From positions 1 through 5,152 of the forward strand of contig JBLHTU010000198.1 in assembly GCA_047627515.1 (NCBI GenBank): a DNA stretch of 5,152 nt, written 5' to 3'. Shown here in pieces: positions 1 through 4,887 of this stretch. The position numbers were made by a program, and so were the translations under genes. The stretch's first letter is position 1; each line of letters opens with the position of its first letter. Under the pieces are notes generated by a model. That model made no database searches and had not been told where the DNA came from. It saw only the letters and a list, made by a program, of their open reading frames with translations. The DNA comes from JAYPLE01 sp047627515 (GTDB lineage: Bacteria; Bacteroidota; Bacteroidia; Cytophagales; Cyclobacteriaceae).

Positions 1-117
1 GTCGGGGTCTTTCTCTCCGATGGTCAATTCTAGTGAAATCTCGTCTTTGTGTTCGATGAGATATTTGATCAGAGAACTAGAAGATCGACCTGCGCCGAGG
101 ATAAGTAATTTATTCAT
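1..117 (-). CDS. Saccharopine dehydrogenase family protein, N-terminal fragment (cut by window edge)
   Basis: Only the first 39 codons are present; the gene continues past the left edge. The protein begins MNKLLILGAGRSSSSL, a beta strand followed by a glycine-rich GxGxxS dinucleotide-binding turn (residues 8-13), as at the N terminus of a Rossmann fold. The opening GAGRSSSSLIKYLIEH is what I recall from Bacteroidetes saccharopine dehydrogenase (LYS9-like) proteins, NAD(P)-dependent cytoplasmic enzymes that cleave or form saccharopine in lysine metabolism. Fold and cofactor binding are read from sequence. The family name rests on recognition of a short segment, and the substrate is not established. 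The ATG lies 9 bases after the stop of the upstream SDR gene on the same strand, so the two are almost certainly co-transcribed. The alternative is another Rossmann-type dehydrogenase. Confidence 0.8.
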   Translation of the reverse strand, partial: MNKLLILGAGRSSSSLIKYLIEHKDEISLELTIGEKDPD

Positions 118-126
118 GACGCTGTA

Positions 127-879
127 TTAAAGATCTTTTTTGACAATGGTAGCACTGGCCTGTGCAGTGGGTAAGACAACCATATCTGCGATCACAACAT
201 GTGCAGGACGTGTGATTGCGTACTTGATTGTATCTGCAACGTCTTTTGCCAAAAGGGGATCAAACCCCTTGTACACTTGCTCTGCTTTATCTTCGTCTCC
301 TTTGAATCTAATCAGAGAAAATTCTGTATCCACAAGACCAGGTTTTATTTCGGTCACCTTGATGCCGTAGGGGTTAAGGTCCATTCTCATACCTTGAGAG
401 ATCGCATTTACAGCATACTTTGAAGCATTATAGACATTTCCCTTCGGGTAGACTTCAATGCCTGCAATCGAGCCTATGTTTACAATATGGCCTGAATTTC
501 TTGCAGTCATTAGGGGAATAACCGACTGACTCACGTACAAGAGGCCTTTGACATTGATGTCAATCATAGCATCCCAATCGGCACTGTCTCCGTCCTGAAT
601 AAAACTTAAACCATGTGCATTTCCTGCGCTATTGATCAAAACATCGATGGCACGCCATTGTTCTGGTAATCCCTCAATTGAGGATTTGACATGCTCTTGG
701 TCTCTTACATCAAAACTCAGAGTATGTATATCTGTGAAAACTTTCAGCTCTCTGGCGAGCGATTCAAGGCGGTCGATTCGTCTTCCGCATAGAATTAGAA
801 AATGAGAGGATGCCAGTAACCTGGCAGTAGCTTCTCCGATACCACTAGTGGCTCCGGTGATTAGGGCTATGGGTTTCAT
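127..879 (-). CDS. SDR-family NAD(P)-dependent oxidoreductase (YdfG-like classical short-chain dehydrogenase)
   Basis: A complete classical short-chain dehydrogenase/reductase of 250 residues, the normal family length. Visible motifs in order: the TGATSGIG cofactor-binding turn (8-15); CGRR at 31-34, where arginines after the second beta strand usually favour NADP(H); FDV (56-58) contacting the adenine ring; NSAG (83-86, a variant of NNAG); N109; S137; and the catalytic YNASK (Y150, K154), followed by PGLVDTEF (180-187). It therefore has the full Asn-Ser-Tyr-Lys tetrad and should be active in the cytoplasm. The closest subfamily by eye is YdfG-like, NADP-dependent hydroxy-acid or serine dehydrogenases, but the substrate cannot be read from sequence. 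It starts 14 bases after the porT stop and ends 9 bases before the saccharopine dehydrogenase start, so it is an internal operon gene. The link with the downstream dehydrogenase may point to amino-acid metabolism (inference). Confidence 0.95.
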   Translation of the reverse strand: MKPIALITGATSGIGEATARLLASSHFLILCGRRIDRLESLARELKVFTDIHTLSFDVRDQEHVKSSIEGLPEQWRAIDVLINSAGNAHGLSFIQDGDSADWDAMIDINVKGLLYVSQSVIPLMTARNSGHIVNIGSIAGIEVYPKGNVYNASKYAVNAISQGMRMDLNPYGIKVTEIKPGLVDTEFSLIRFKGDEDKAEQVYKGFDPLLAKDVADTIKYAITRPAHVVIADMVVLPTAQASATIVKKDL

Positions 880-893
880 GTTAACGGGTTAGG

Positions 894-1682
894 TTAATAT
901 TTATCTTCGGGCCGATAATTTCTTCTACGTTTCAGATAATTAGGCCCTCCCTCAAAGGTGATGAAAAACGCAAAATTTCGGGTCACTAATTCAGTAAGAT
1001 TTGTGTTGAACTTATTGATGTCGTCAGACAAGAGGTTTCGTTGTCCAAATGAAAAACGAAATTCGGGCGATAGCTTGAATAGAGGGTAGTAAAGATCGAA
1101 GCCAGCACCAAAATCGAAAGCGTAATTAAATCTTTTGATTTCTAATCGCTCACGATTACTTCGTGATTCGCCCCGTCCGACGGCTTCCCATGATGGATTG
1201 AATCCACCTACAAGGTACATAGCAATATTACCCCTTCTCACTGATTTATATTTCAGTAGTAACGGCAATTCCATCATGGTTGCATCCTTGAGCTCTCGGA
1301 CGGCGCTATTATCCGTGAATCGATATGTAAGTGTGTTCTCATAAAACCCCACACTTGGAAGTATTCTAAAATCTAAGTACTGCAACAAGTACATGTTCAC
1401 GACAAACCCTAGTTTGAACCCCCCTAGTTTATCAGGAATGATAGAGTGGATACTGTCGTACTGTGGTTGATTGAATGAATCGTTGTATTTGATACGGTAT
1501 TGGGAGGTGTGACCTGCCATCAAGAACCCGTAATGTATCCACTGCTCATCGTAATCGGGTAAATGCTCTTTGACTCGGCTCTGTCCTTGCGTGAGGTGCA
1601 TGCCTACTAAAAGCAGCATAGCACATGTGGCTATTTTATACCAGTGTAGATGCTGCTTATACCGAGGGTGAGGGTTTTGCAT
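894..1682 (-). CDS. porT: PorT-family outer-membrane beta-barrel protein (type IX secretion / gliding)
   Basis: This 262-residue protein resembles PorT/SprT, an outer-membrane protein needed for type IX secretion of gingipains in Porphyromonas and for gliding in Flavobacterium. An uncleaved N terminus with a basic/polar stretch and a hydrophobic core (ATCAMLLLVGMHL, 18-30) is a plausible signal peptide, with cleavage possible near TQG-QS (31-35). The mature part holds alternating beta-strand segments with family-like stretches: HYGFLMAGHTSQYRIKYND (50-68), LDFRILPSVGFYENTLTY (103-120), ELPLLLKYKSVRRGN (138-152), and PEFRFSFGQRNLL (206-218). The C terminus is basic. Location directly after ubiE is the gene order I know from flavobacteria, which supports the call. 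The chosen ATG overlaps the end of ubiE by 52 bases. An internal ATG (M22, at 1617-1619) would remove the overlap, giving 241 residues, but would leave a signal peptide without a basic n-region, so I prefer the upstream start. Generic PorT-family barrels are the alternative to true T9SS PorT. Confidence 0.87.
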   Translation of the reverse strand: MQNPHPRYKQHLHWYKIATCAMLLLVGMHLTQGQSRVKEHLPDYDEQWIHYGFLMAGHTSQYRIKYNDSFNQPQYDSIHSIIPDKLGGFKLGFVVNMYLLQYLDFRILPSVGFYENTLTYRFTDNSAVRELKDATMMELPLLLKYKSVRRGNIAMYLVGGFNPSWEAVGRGESRSNRERLEIKRFNYAFDFGAGFDLYYPLFKLSPEFRFSFGQRNLLSDDINKFNTNLTELVTRNFAFFITFEGGPNYLKRRRNYRPEDKY

Positions 1683-2353
1683 GTTGTTTGCTGGTATCCT
1701 ATTTTATCAAGTATACTGGTAAAGTCTTCACCATCAGGGAATGCTTTAACCGATTCAGGTAAGTACTGATATGCTGCATTGTCATTTGAGACAAGTTTTC
1801 CAATTTTAGGTAGTATCCAGTTGAAGTAAAACTGATAAATCTGCTTGAAGGGGAAGGTACGTGGTTTGGAGAACTCAAGTACAACTGCCTTGCCTCCAGG
1901 TTTGAGCACACGGTGTATATCCGCTAGGCCCTTCTCCAAATTCTCAAAATTTCTTACACCAAATGCAACGATGATCGCATCGAACATATTGTCATCAAAT
2001 GGCAGTTGCTCAGAATCTCCAGAGCGTAATTCAATTTTACCTGAAAGACCTTTTTTGATCAATTTTTTTCTACCCATGTCTAGCATCCCTTCAGAGATGT
2101 CTACACCAATCACCTTGTCTGGGTTGAGTGCGAGCGCTTCAATAGCAAAATCACCGGTACCTGTTGCAATATCCAGAATCAACTTTGGCTGATCTTTTTG
2201 TAAAAGTTTGATAGCTTTTTTTCGCCAAGTAATGTCGATTCCAAGGCTCAGGACGCGATTTAGCAGATCATATTTTGGGCTGATATTATCAAACATCCGG
2301 GCTACCTGCTCTTTCTTGCTACCCTCTTTATCTTTGTAAGGAACTACTGTCAT
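1631..2353 (-). CDS. ubiE: Demethylmenaquinone methyltransferase (UbiE/MenG)
   Basis: A 240-residue class I SAM-dependent methyltransferase that performs the C-methylation step, demethylmenaquinone to menaquinone, in respiratory quinone synthesis. In this lineage the quinone is expected to be menaquinone. Motifs seen: the UbiE N-terminal block FDNISPKYDLLNRVLSLGID (21-40) with W43; SAM-binding motif I DIATGTGD (61-68); acidic D85 at the end of the second strand (GVDISEGML); GDSEQLPFDD (112-121); AFGVRNF (130-136); HRVLKPGG (147-154); EFSKP (160-164); the family block AAYQYLPESVKAFPDGEDF (193-211); and the C-terminal ending LTLGISSIYTGIK. Length and termini fit the family, so it is intact. It is the first gene of the leftward operon, and its 3' end overlaps porT. 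Start ATG at 2351-2353; no strong Shine-Dalgarno is visible, as usual in Bacteroidetes. Confidence 0.97.
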   Translation of the reverse strand: MTVVPYKDKEGSKKEQVARMFDNISPKYDLLNRVLSLGIDITWRKKAIKLLQKDQPKLILDIATGTGDFAIEALALNPDKVIGVDISEGMLDMGRKKLIKKGLSGKIELRSGDSEQLPFDDNMFDAIIVAFGVRNFENLEKGLADIHRVLKPGGKAVVLEFSKPRTFPFKQIYQFYFNWILPKIGKLVSNDNAAYQYLPESVKAFPDGEDFTSILDKIGYQQTTCKTLTLGISSIYTGIK

Positions 2354-2413
2354 AATCTGCTACAATATTAGTGGATAACGAGCCGTTTTTCTCCATTGTT
2401 ATCAAAAATCCGA
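2354..2413. promoter_or_regulatory. Divergent intergenic region between ubiE and engB
   Basis: These 60 bases must hold the start signals for both the leftward ubiE operon and rightward engB, unless transcription comes from further out. On the minus strand TAATATTG (plus coordinates 2365-2372) differs at one position from the Bacteroidetes -7 element TAnnTTTG and would give a very short ubiE leader. I see no convincing -33 TTTG at the usual distance. On the plus strand no element matches well. The existence of promoters here is inferred from the divergent layout, not shown by motif. Confidence 0.35.
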
Positions 2414-3019
2414 ATGAGTATAATTAAGTCAGCAGAGTTTGTTAAGAGCAGCAGTTCCATCACTCAGTGTCCTTTGGACAGGAAGCCAGAGTATGCATTT
2501 ATCGGGAGATCCAATGTGGGCAAGTCCTCCTTGATTAATATGCTAACGAATCGTAATAAGTTAGCTAAGATTTCATCGAGACCTGGAAAGACTCAATTGA
2601 TCAATCACTTTTTGATTGATGACAACTGGTATTTAGTGGATTTGCCTGGGTATGGGTGGGCCAAAGTATCTAAGTCTGCTAAGGCAAACTGGAAAGTGAT
2701 GATTGATCAATATTTAAAAGAACGAGAAACTTTGATGAATGTGTTTTTACTGATAGATAGTAGACACGAACCACAAAAAAATGACTTAGAGTTTATGGCG
2801 TGGTTAGGTGAACAGGGTTTGCCTTTCTCTCTTATTTTTACAAAGATCGATAAACAAGGAAAGACTGTTCTTCAGAAAAACATTGCACTATACAAGCGGA
2901 CTTTGAAGCAGTCTTGGGAGGAATTGCCCCCAATATTTCTTGTTTCTAATGTTAATACGATCGGAGGACCTGAGATTTTGGATTATATCCATTCGGTCAA
3001 TCGGTCTTTAAAATCATAA
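2414..3019 (+). CDS. engB: Ribosome biogenesis GTP-binding protein EngB (YihA/YsxC)
   Basis: A complete small TRAFAC-class GTPase of 201 residues, the usual EngB length. It acts in the cytoplasm in late assembly of the 50S ribosomal subunit and is often essential. Numbering from the ATG at 2414: G1 P-loop GRSNVGKS (31-38); switch I/G2 SSRPGKTQ (54-61) with T60; G3 DLPGYGWA (76-83); FLLIDSRHEP (111-120), a typical EngB block; G4 TKID (143-146), giving guanine specificity; and a G5-like VSN (177-179). The start is chosen at ATG because the protein then opens MSIIKSAEFVKSS, matching the family N terminus. An in-frame TTG at 2396 would add six unconserved residues. It is the first plus-strand gene, and a 38-base gap follows before the DUF5606 gene. 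Confidence 0.97.
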   Translation: MSIIKSAEFVKSSSSITQCPLDRKPEYAFIGRSNVGKSSLINMLTNRNKLAKISSRPGKTQLINHFLIDDNWYLVDLPGYGWAKVSKSAKANWKVMIDQYLKERETLMNVFLLIDSRHEPQKNDLEFMAWLGEQGLPFSLIFTKIDKQGKTVLQKNIALYKRTLKQSWEELPPIFLVSNVNTIGGPEILDYIHSVNRSLKS

Positions 3020-3025
3020 TGTTTA

Positions 3026-3033
3026 TAGTTTTG
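3026..3033 (+). promoter_or_regulatory. Candidate Bacteroidetes -7 promoter element before the DUF5606 gene
   Basis: TAGTTTTG matches the Bacteroidetes housekeeping-sigma -7 consensus TAnnTTTG at all fixed positions. It lies 24 bases before the ATG at 3058, which would give a leader of roughly 18 bases. No TTTG/TTG -33 element stands at the expected distance upstream, so the promoter is half-supported. If real, the DUF5606-thioesterase pair can be transcribed independently of engB. Confidence 0.35.
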
Positions 3034-3057
3034 TAGCTCTAAATCAGATTATACTTT

Positions 3058-3501
3058 ATGTTGAATTTTAAAGAAATAGCATCAATATCCGGTAAAGGGG
3101 GACTTTTTAAGGTGATCAACCCTACGCGTACAGGCGTCATTCTTGAAGCTTTGGACGGTTCTAAGAAGAAAATGGTCGTAGGAATGAGTGCAAAAGTCTC
3201 TGTACTGTCAGATATTTCGATCTACACGACTGATGAGGACGGTGCCGTACCATTAGAGGAAGTATTCAAGAAAATACATGCTGAATTCGGTGCTGACACA
3301 GACCTTACGAAGCAATCGGATGCGGACGAACTTAAATCATTCCTGAAATTTATACTACCTAACTATGACGAGGAAAGGGTATACATTTCTGATATTAAAA
3401 AGGTCGTCACCTGGTACAATCAATTGATTACGCTTCAGCCAGACTTTTTCGAGAAAGGCTCTGAGTCAGAAGACGAGTCCTCAGTAGACGAAGCCAACTA
3501 A
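3058..3501 (+). CDS. DUF5606 domain-containing protein
   Basis: A 147-residue protein that I recognise as DUF5606, a family found in Bacteroidetes and of unknown function. The N-terminal half carries the family pattern: LNFKEIASISGKGGLFKVI (2-20), TGVILEALDGSKK (25-37), then SVLSDISIYTTDED (48-61) and VPLEEVFKKI (64-73). A second, helical segment spans about 87-121 (DELKSFLKFILPNYDEERVY then SDIKKVVTWYNQLI), and the C terminus from residue 132 is a low-complexity acidic/serine tail (EKGSESEDESSVDEAN), probably disordered. There is no signal peptide or membrane segment, so a cytoplasmic location is likely. The small beta-rich N-terminal part could be a binding module, but I assign no function. 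The stop codon is one base from the ATG of the thioesterase gene, showing co-transcription and possibly translational coupling. Confidence 0.88.
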   Translation: MLNFKEIASISGKGGLFKVINPTRTGVILEALDGSKKKMVVGMSAKVSVLSDISIYTTDEDGAVPLEEVFKKIHAEFGADTDLTKQSDADELKSFLKFILPNYDEERVYISDIKKVVTWYNQLITLQPDFFEKGSESEDESSVDEAN

Positions 3502-3502
3502 T

Positions 3503-3952
3503 ATGCCTTCATCTTTTCATCGGAAGTTTCAGTCCATTTGGGCAAATTTGGACCCCAATGGCCACATGCGCCATACAGCCTATAATGATTATGCTGCCCA
3601 GTTAAGACTTAATTTCTTTGAGTCTAATGGCTATTCGTTTAACAAACTTATGGATCTAGGCATCGGGCCGATCCTCTTTAGAGAAGAAACAAAGTTCTTG
3701 AAAGAGATTAGAATGGGTGAGCAATTAATCGTTGACCTTGAATTGATCAAGGCAAGAAAGAACGCTTCGAAATGGAGTATTAGGTCTAGTATTTATAAAC
3801 TGGATGAAAGTCTATCTGCTGTGGTTGAAGTCGATGGCGCCTGGCTCGATCTGAAGGAAAGAAGAGTCATCAACCCGCCCACTGAAATTGTTGAAATGTT
3901 AGAAGCAGCTCCCAAAGCAGTGGATTTTACTTGGCTCCCAGATAAAAAATAG
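3503..3952 (+). CDS. Acyl-CoA thioesterase, hotdog fold (4HBT/YbgC-like)
   Basis: A 149-residue protein of the single-hotdog thioesterase class. The N-terminal strand and loop WANLDPNGHMRHTAYNDY (13-30) correspond to the family's WxDxDxxGHxNNxxY block. D17 aligns with the usual catalytic aspartate and G20-H21 with the conserved GH, so hydrolysis of acyl-CoA thioesters is likely. The usual asparagine after GH(V/M) is replaced here by RH, with N28 nearby. The long central helix (28-42) and the strands FREETKFLKEIRMGEQLIVDLEL (59-81), KWSIRSSIYKL (90-100) and VVEVDGAWLDLKERRVINPP (107-126) complete the fold. There is no signal peptide; it is a cytoplasmic enzyme, functioning as a dimer or tetramer in this family. 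The acyl substrate cannot be predicted. The ATG follows the DUF5606 stop after a single base. Confidence 0.9.
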   Translation: MPSSFHRKFQSIWANLDPNGHMRHTAYNDYAAQLRLNFFESNGYSFNKLMDLGIGPILFREETKFLKEIRMGEQLIVDLELIKARKNASKWSIRSSIYKLDESLSAVVEVDGAWLDLKERRVINPPTEIVEMLEAAPKAVDFTWLPDKK

Positions 3953-4063
3953 CCAATCAGTAGGGATGCATTCCCGTTCAGCAGGTAGTAAGCTGTGCGG
4001 CCGTTCAACTAAGGTGGTAATCAAAATGAATAGTTAGTTTCGCTTAATTGCGATTAAAGCTTA

Positions 4064-4480
4064 ATGGAAAGAGACAGACCACGACGACCCAAAAAGGAAT
4101 TTTCGATTCTATATGTAGATGATGAAGTTGTAAATTTGAGGGGATTTAAATCCACATTCAGACGTTTTTTTAATGTCTATGTGGCGGAAAACCCACTTGA
4201 TGCGATGGATATTGTAAAGGAAAATAATTTACATATCGTCGTTTCGGATCATAGGATGCCTGAAATGGTCGGAACTGACCTACTCAAAGCAGTTTATAAT
4301 TATGATCCAGAAATCAGAAGAATGATTTTGAGTGGATTCATCACTAGATCTGAGCTCAAGGTAGCCGTAGATAGTTTTGGTATTCATGAGTTCATCAATA
4401 AGCCTTGGGACTTTGAACAGCTGATGGATATTTTCAAACGAATGTTGGAGCCAAATCCACCGCTGCTTAAGTTCAATTAA
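4064..4480 (+). CDS. Single-domain response regulator (CheY-like receiver)
   Basis: A 138-residue protein consisting of one receiver domain. After a basic N-terminal tail (MERDRPRRPKK) come FSILYVDDE (13-21) with the acidic Mg-binding pair D19-D20, the phospho-acceptor D62 in VVSDHRMPEMVGTDLL (59-74), the switch residue S90 in MILSGF (87-92), and the conserved lysine K113 in INKPWD (111-116). All key residues are present, so it should be phosphorylated by a histidine kinase. The DHRMPxMxGTxLL and KPWD patterns are typical of receivers found in HD-GYP- or RpfG-type regulators, but no output domain follows; the ORF ends at residue 138 in a plain PPLLKFN tail. No kinase gene lies in the window, so it is an orphan regulator that must act by protein contact or as a phosphorelay intermediate. 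A 111-base gap with no clear promoter separates it from the thioesterase gene. Confidence 0.94.
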   Translation: MERDRPRRPKKEFSILYVDDEVVNLRGFKSTFRRFFNVYVAENPLDAMDIVKENNLHIVVSDHRMPEMVGTDLLKAVYNYDPEIRRMILSGFITRSELKVAVDSFGIHEFINKPWDFEQLMDIFKRMLEPNPPLLKFN

Positions 4481-4484
4481 TTAC

Positions 4485-4508
4485 AAAGCGCCAAAGACGG
4501 TTTTTTTT
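4485..4508 (+). terminator. Weak candidate Rho-independent terminator after the response regulator
   Basis: AAAGCGCC (4485-4492) can pair with GGTTTTTT (4499-4506) around the loop AAAGAC. The stem has two G-C pairs, two G-U wobbles, one C-U mismatch and three A-U pairs, and an eight-T run covers 4501-4508. It begins 5 bases after the response regulator stop, the expected place. The T-run is strong but the stem is poor, so termination may be partial. Confidence 0.4.
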
Positions 4509-4575
4509 ATAGACTTTCTTTGACAGCTACTGCTTGCTATCTTGATTGGTAGATGGACTGTATTATTACATCCTC

Positions 4576-4627
4576 GGTGCCTATCTAAATAAAGATACAT
4601 ATCGCACCTGCTGAGAATCGCAAGGTG
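4576..4627 (+). promoter_or_regulatory. Two mutually exclusive hairpins (attenuator-like arrangement)
   Basis: Structure A pairs GGTGC (4576-4580) with GCACC (4604-4608) and stacks an inner TATCT/AGATA stem (4582-4586 with 4593-4597, loop AAATAA). Structure B pairs CACCTGC (4605-4611) with GC-A-AGGTG (4620-4627, A4622 bulged), loop TGAGAATC. CACC at 4605-4608 is used by both, so only one can form at a time. A T-run (4646-4651) follows after 18 bases. Pairing is seen directly; a regulatory role is inference. Confidence 0.3.
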
Positions 4628-4731
4628 TAATTATTTAGCGTGATCGTTTTTTATCCACTGTTTTCAGCCATCTCTCCTGGCCCGAGTCAATTCGAATACC
4701 GCGCTCAAGTATAGAGGAGGTACAACTTTAC

Positions 4732-4758
4732 ATGAGTAACACAGGTCGGAGTAATTAA
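4732..4758 (+). CDS. Possible eight-residue leader peptide ORF
   Basis: A tiny frame encoding MSNTGRSN and a TAA stop. It is preceded by AGAGGAGG (4713-4720), an almost ideal anti-16S match 11 bases before the ATG, which stands out because no gene in this window has a comparable ribosome site. Bacteroidetes generally rely little on Shine-Dalgarno pairing. Its own TAA overlaps the first arm of an AT palindrome. It may be chance; the peptide has no recognisable amino-acid run that would suggest classic attenuation. Confidence 0.2.
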   Translation: MSNTGRSN

Positions 4759-4779
4759 GTATTAATTGCCAGAAACCTT

Positions 4780-4884
4780 CTTTCTTTGTAGTTGTCTTTA
4801 CAGAGTCGCACTTTTTTGGAATACTTATTGTATATGAAGATGTGACTTTAGTCTTTTAGACGTTAGACAACAAAACAAAGAAAG
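4780..4884 (+). repeat. Long interrupted inverted repeat in the lipoprotein leader
   Basis: CTTTCTTTG (4780-4788) is the exact reverse complement of CAAAGAAAG (4876-4884), and GTTGTC (4791-4796) of GACAAC (4866-4871), separated by TA on one side and AAAA on the other: 15 paired bases with one internal loop. Inside it AGAGT (4802-4806) and CAC (4809-4811) can pair with ACTTT (4845-4849) and GTG (4842-4844), with one G-U pair, and ATAC/GTAT (4821-4824, 4830-4833) can close a small apical hairpin. The 3' arm ends three bases before the lipoprotein ATG, so an RNA hairpin would hide the ribosome-binding region. Confidence 0.5.
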
Positions 4885-4887
4885 TAT

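Larger units (their letters stand above)
4481..4887 (+). other. 407-base non-coding stretch with several structured elements
   Basis: No long credible reading frame occupies this interval on either strand. From left to right it holds a weak terminator (4485-4508), two competing hairpins sharing one strand (4576-4627), an eight-codon ORF behind a good Shine-Dalgarno (4716-4758), a short AT palindrome (AATTAA/TTAATT, 4753-4767), a long interrupted inverted repeat (4780-4884), and a tandem TTAGAC pair (4856-4861 and 4863-4868). A TTGACA hexamer at 4520-4525 has no -10 partner at proper spacing. The interval probably contains the promoter and leader of the downstream lipoprotein gene, but I cannot locate the promoter. 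Confidence 0.6.

Noticed and set aside
1845..2192. Plus-strand open frame of 115 codons
   Set aside because: It is a shadow of ubiE, whose motifs and length are complete on the opposite strand.
2396..2413. TTG start extending engB by six codons
   Set aside because: The ATG at 2414 gives the family's normal N terminus; the extra residues LSKIR are not expected in EngB.
3963..3975. GGGA-TGCAT-TCCC hairpin after the thioesterase gene
   Set aside because: A four-pair stem without a following T-run is too weak to call a terminator.
3793..4008. Minus-strand open frame of 71 codons across the thioesterase end
   Set aside because: It is mostly antisense to the thioesterase gene and has no recognisable features.
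4012..4034. AAGGTGGTAATC resembles AAGGTGTAATTA at 4622-4633
   Set aside because: A match of about ten bases with a gap is expected by chance, and no third copy was seen.
4520..4525. TTGACA, a perfect E. coli -35 hexamer
   Set aside because: No -10 box at 16-18 bases, and Bacteroidetes housekeeping promoters use a different consensus.
4684..4710. TTCGAAT at 4691-4697 resembles a tRNA T-loop
   Set aside because: The five bases on either side (GTCAA and ACCGC) are not complementary, and no acceptor or anticodon arm can be found around it.
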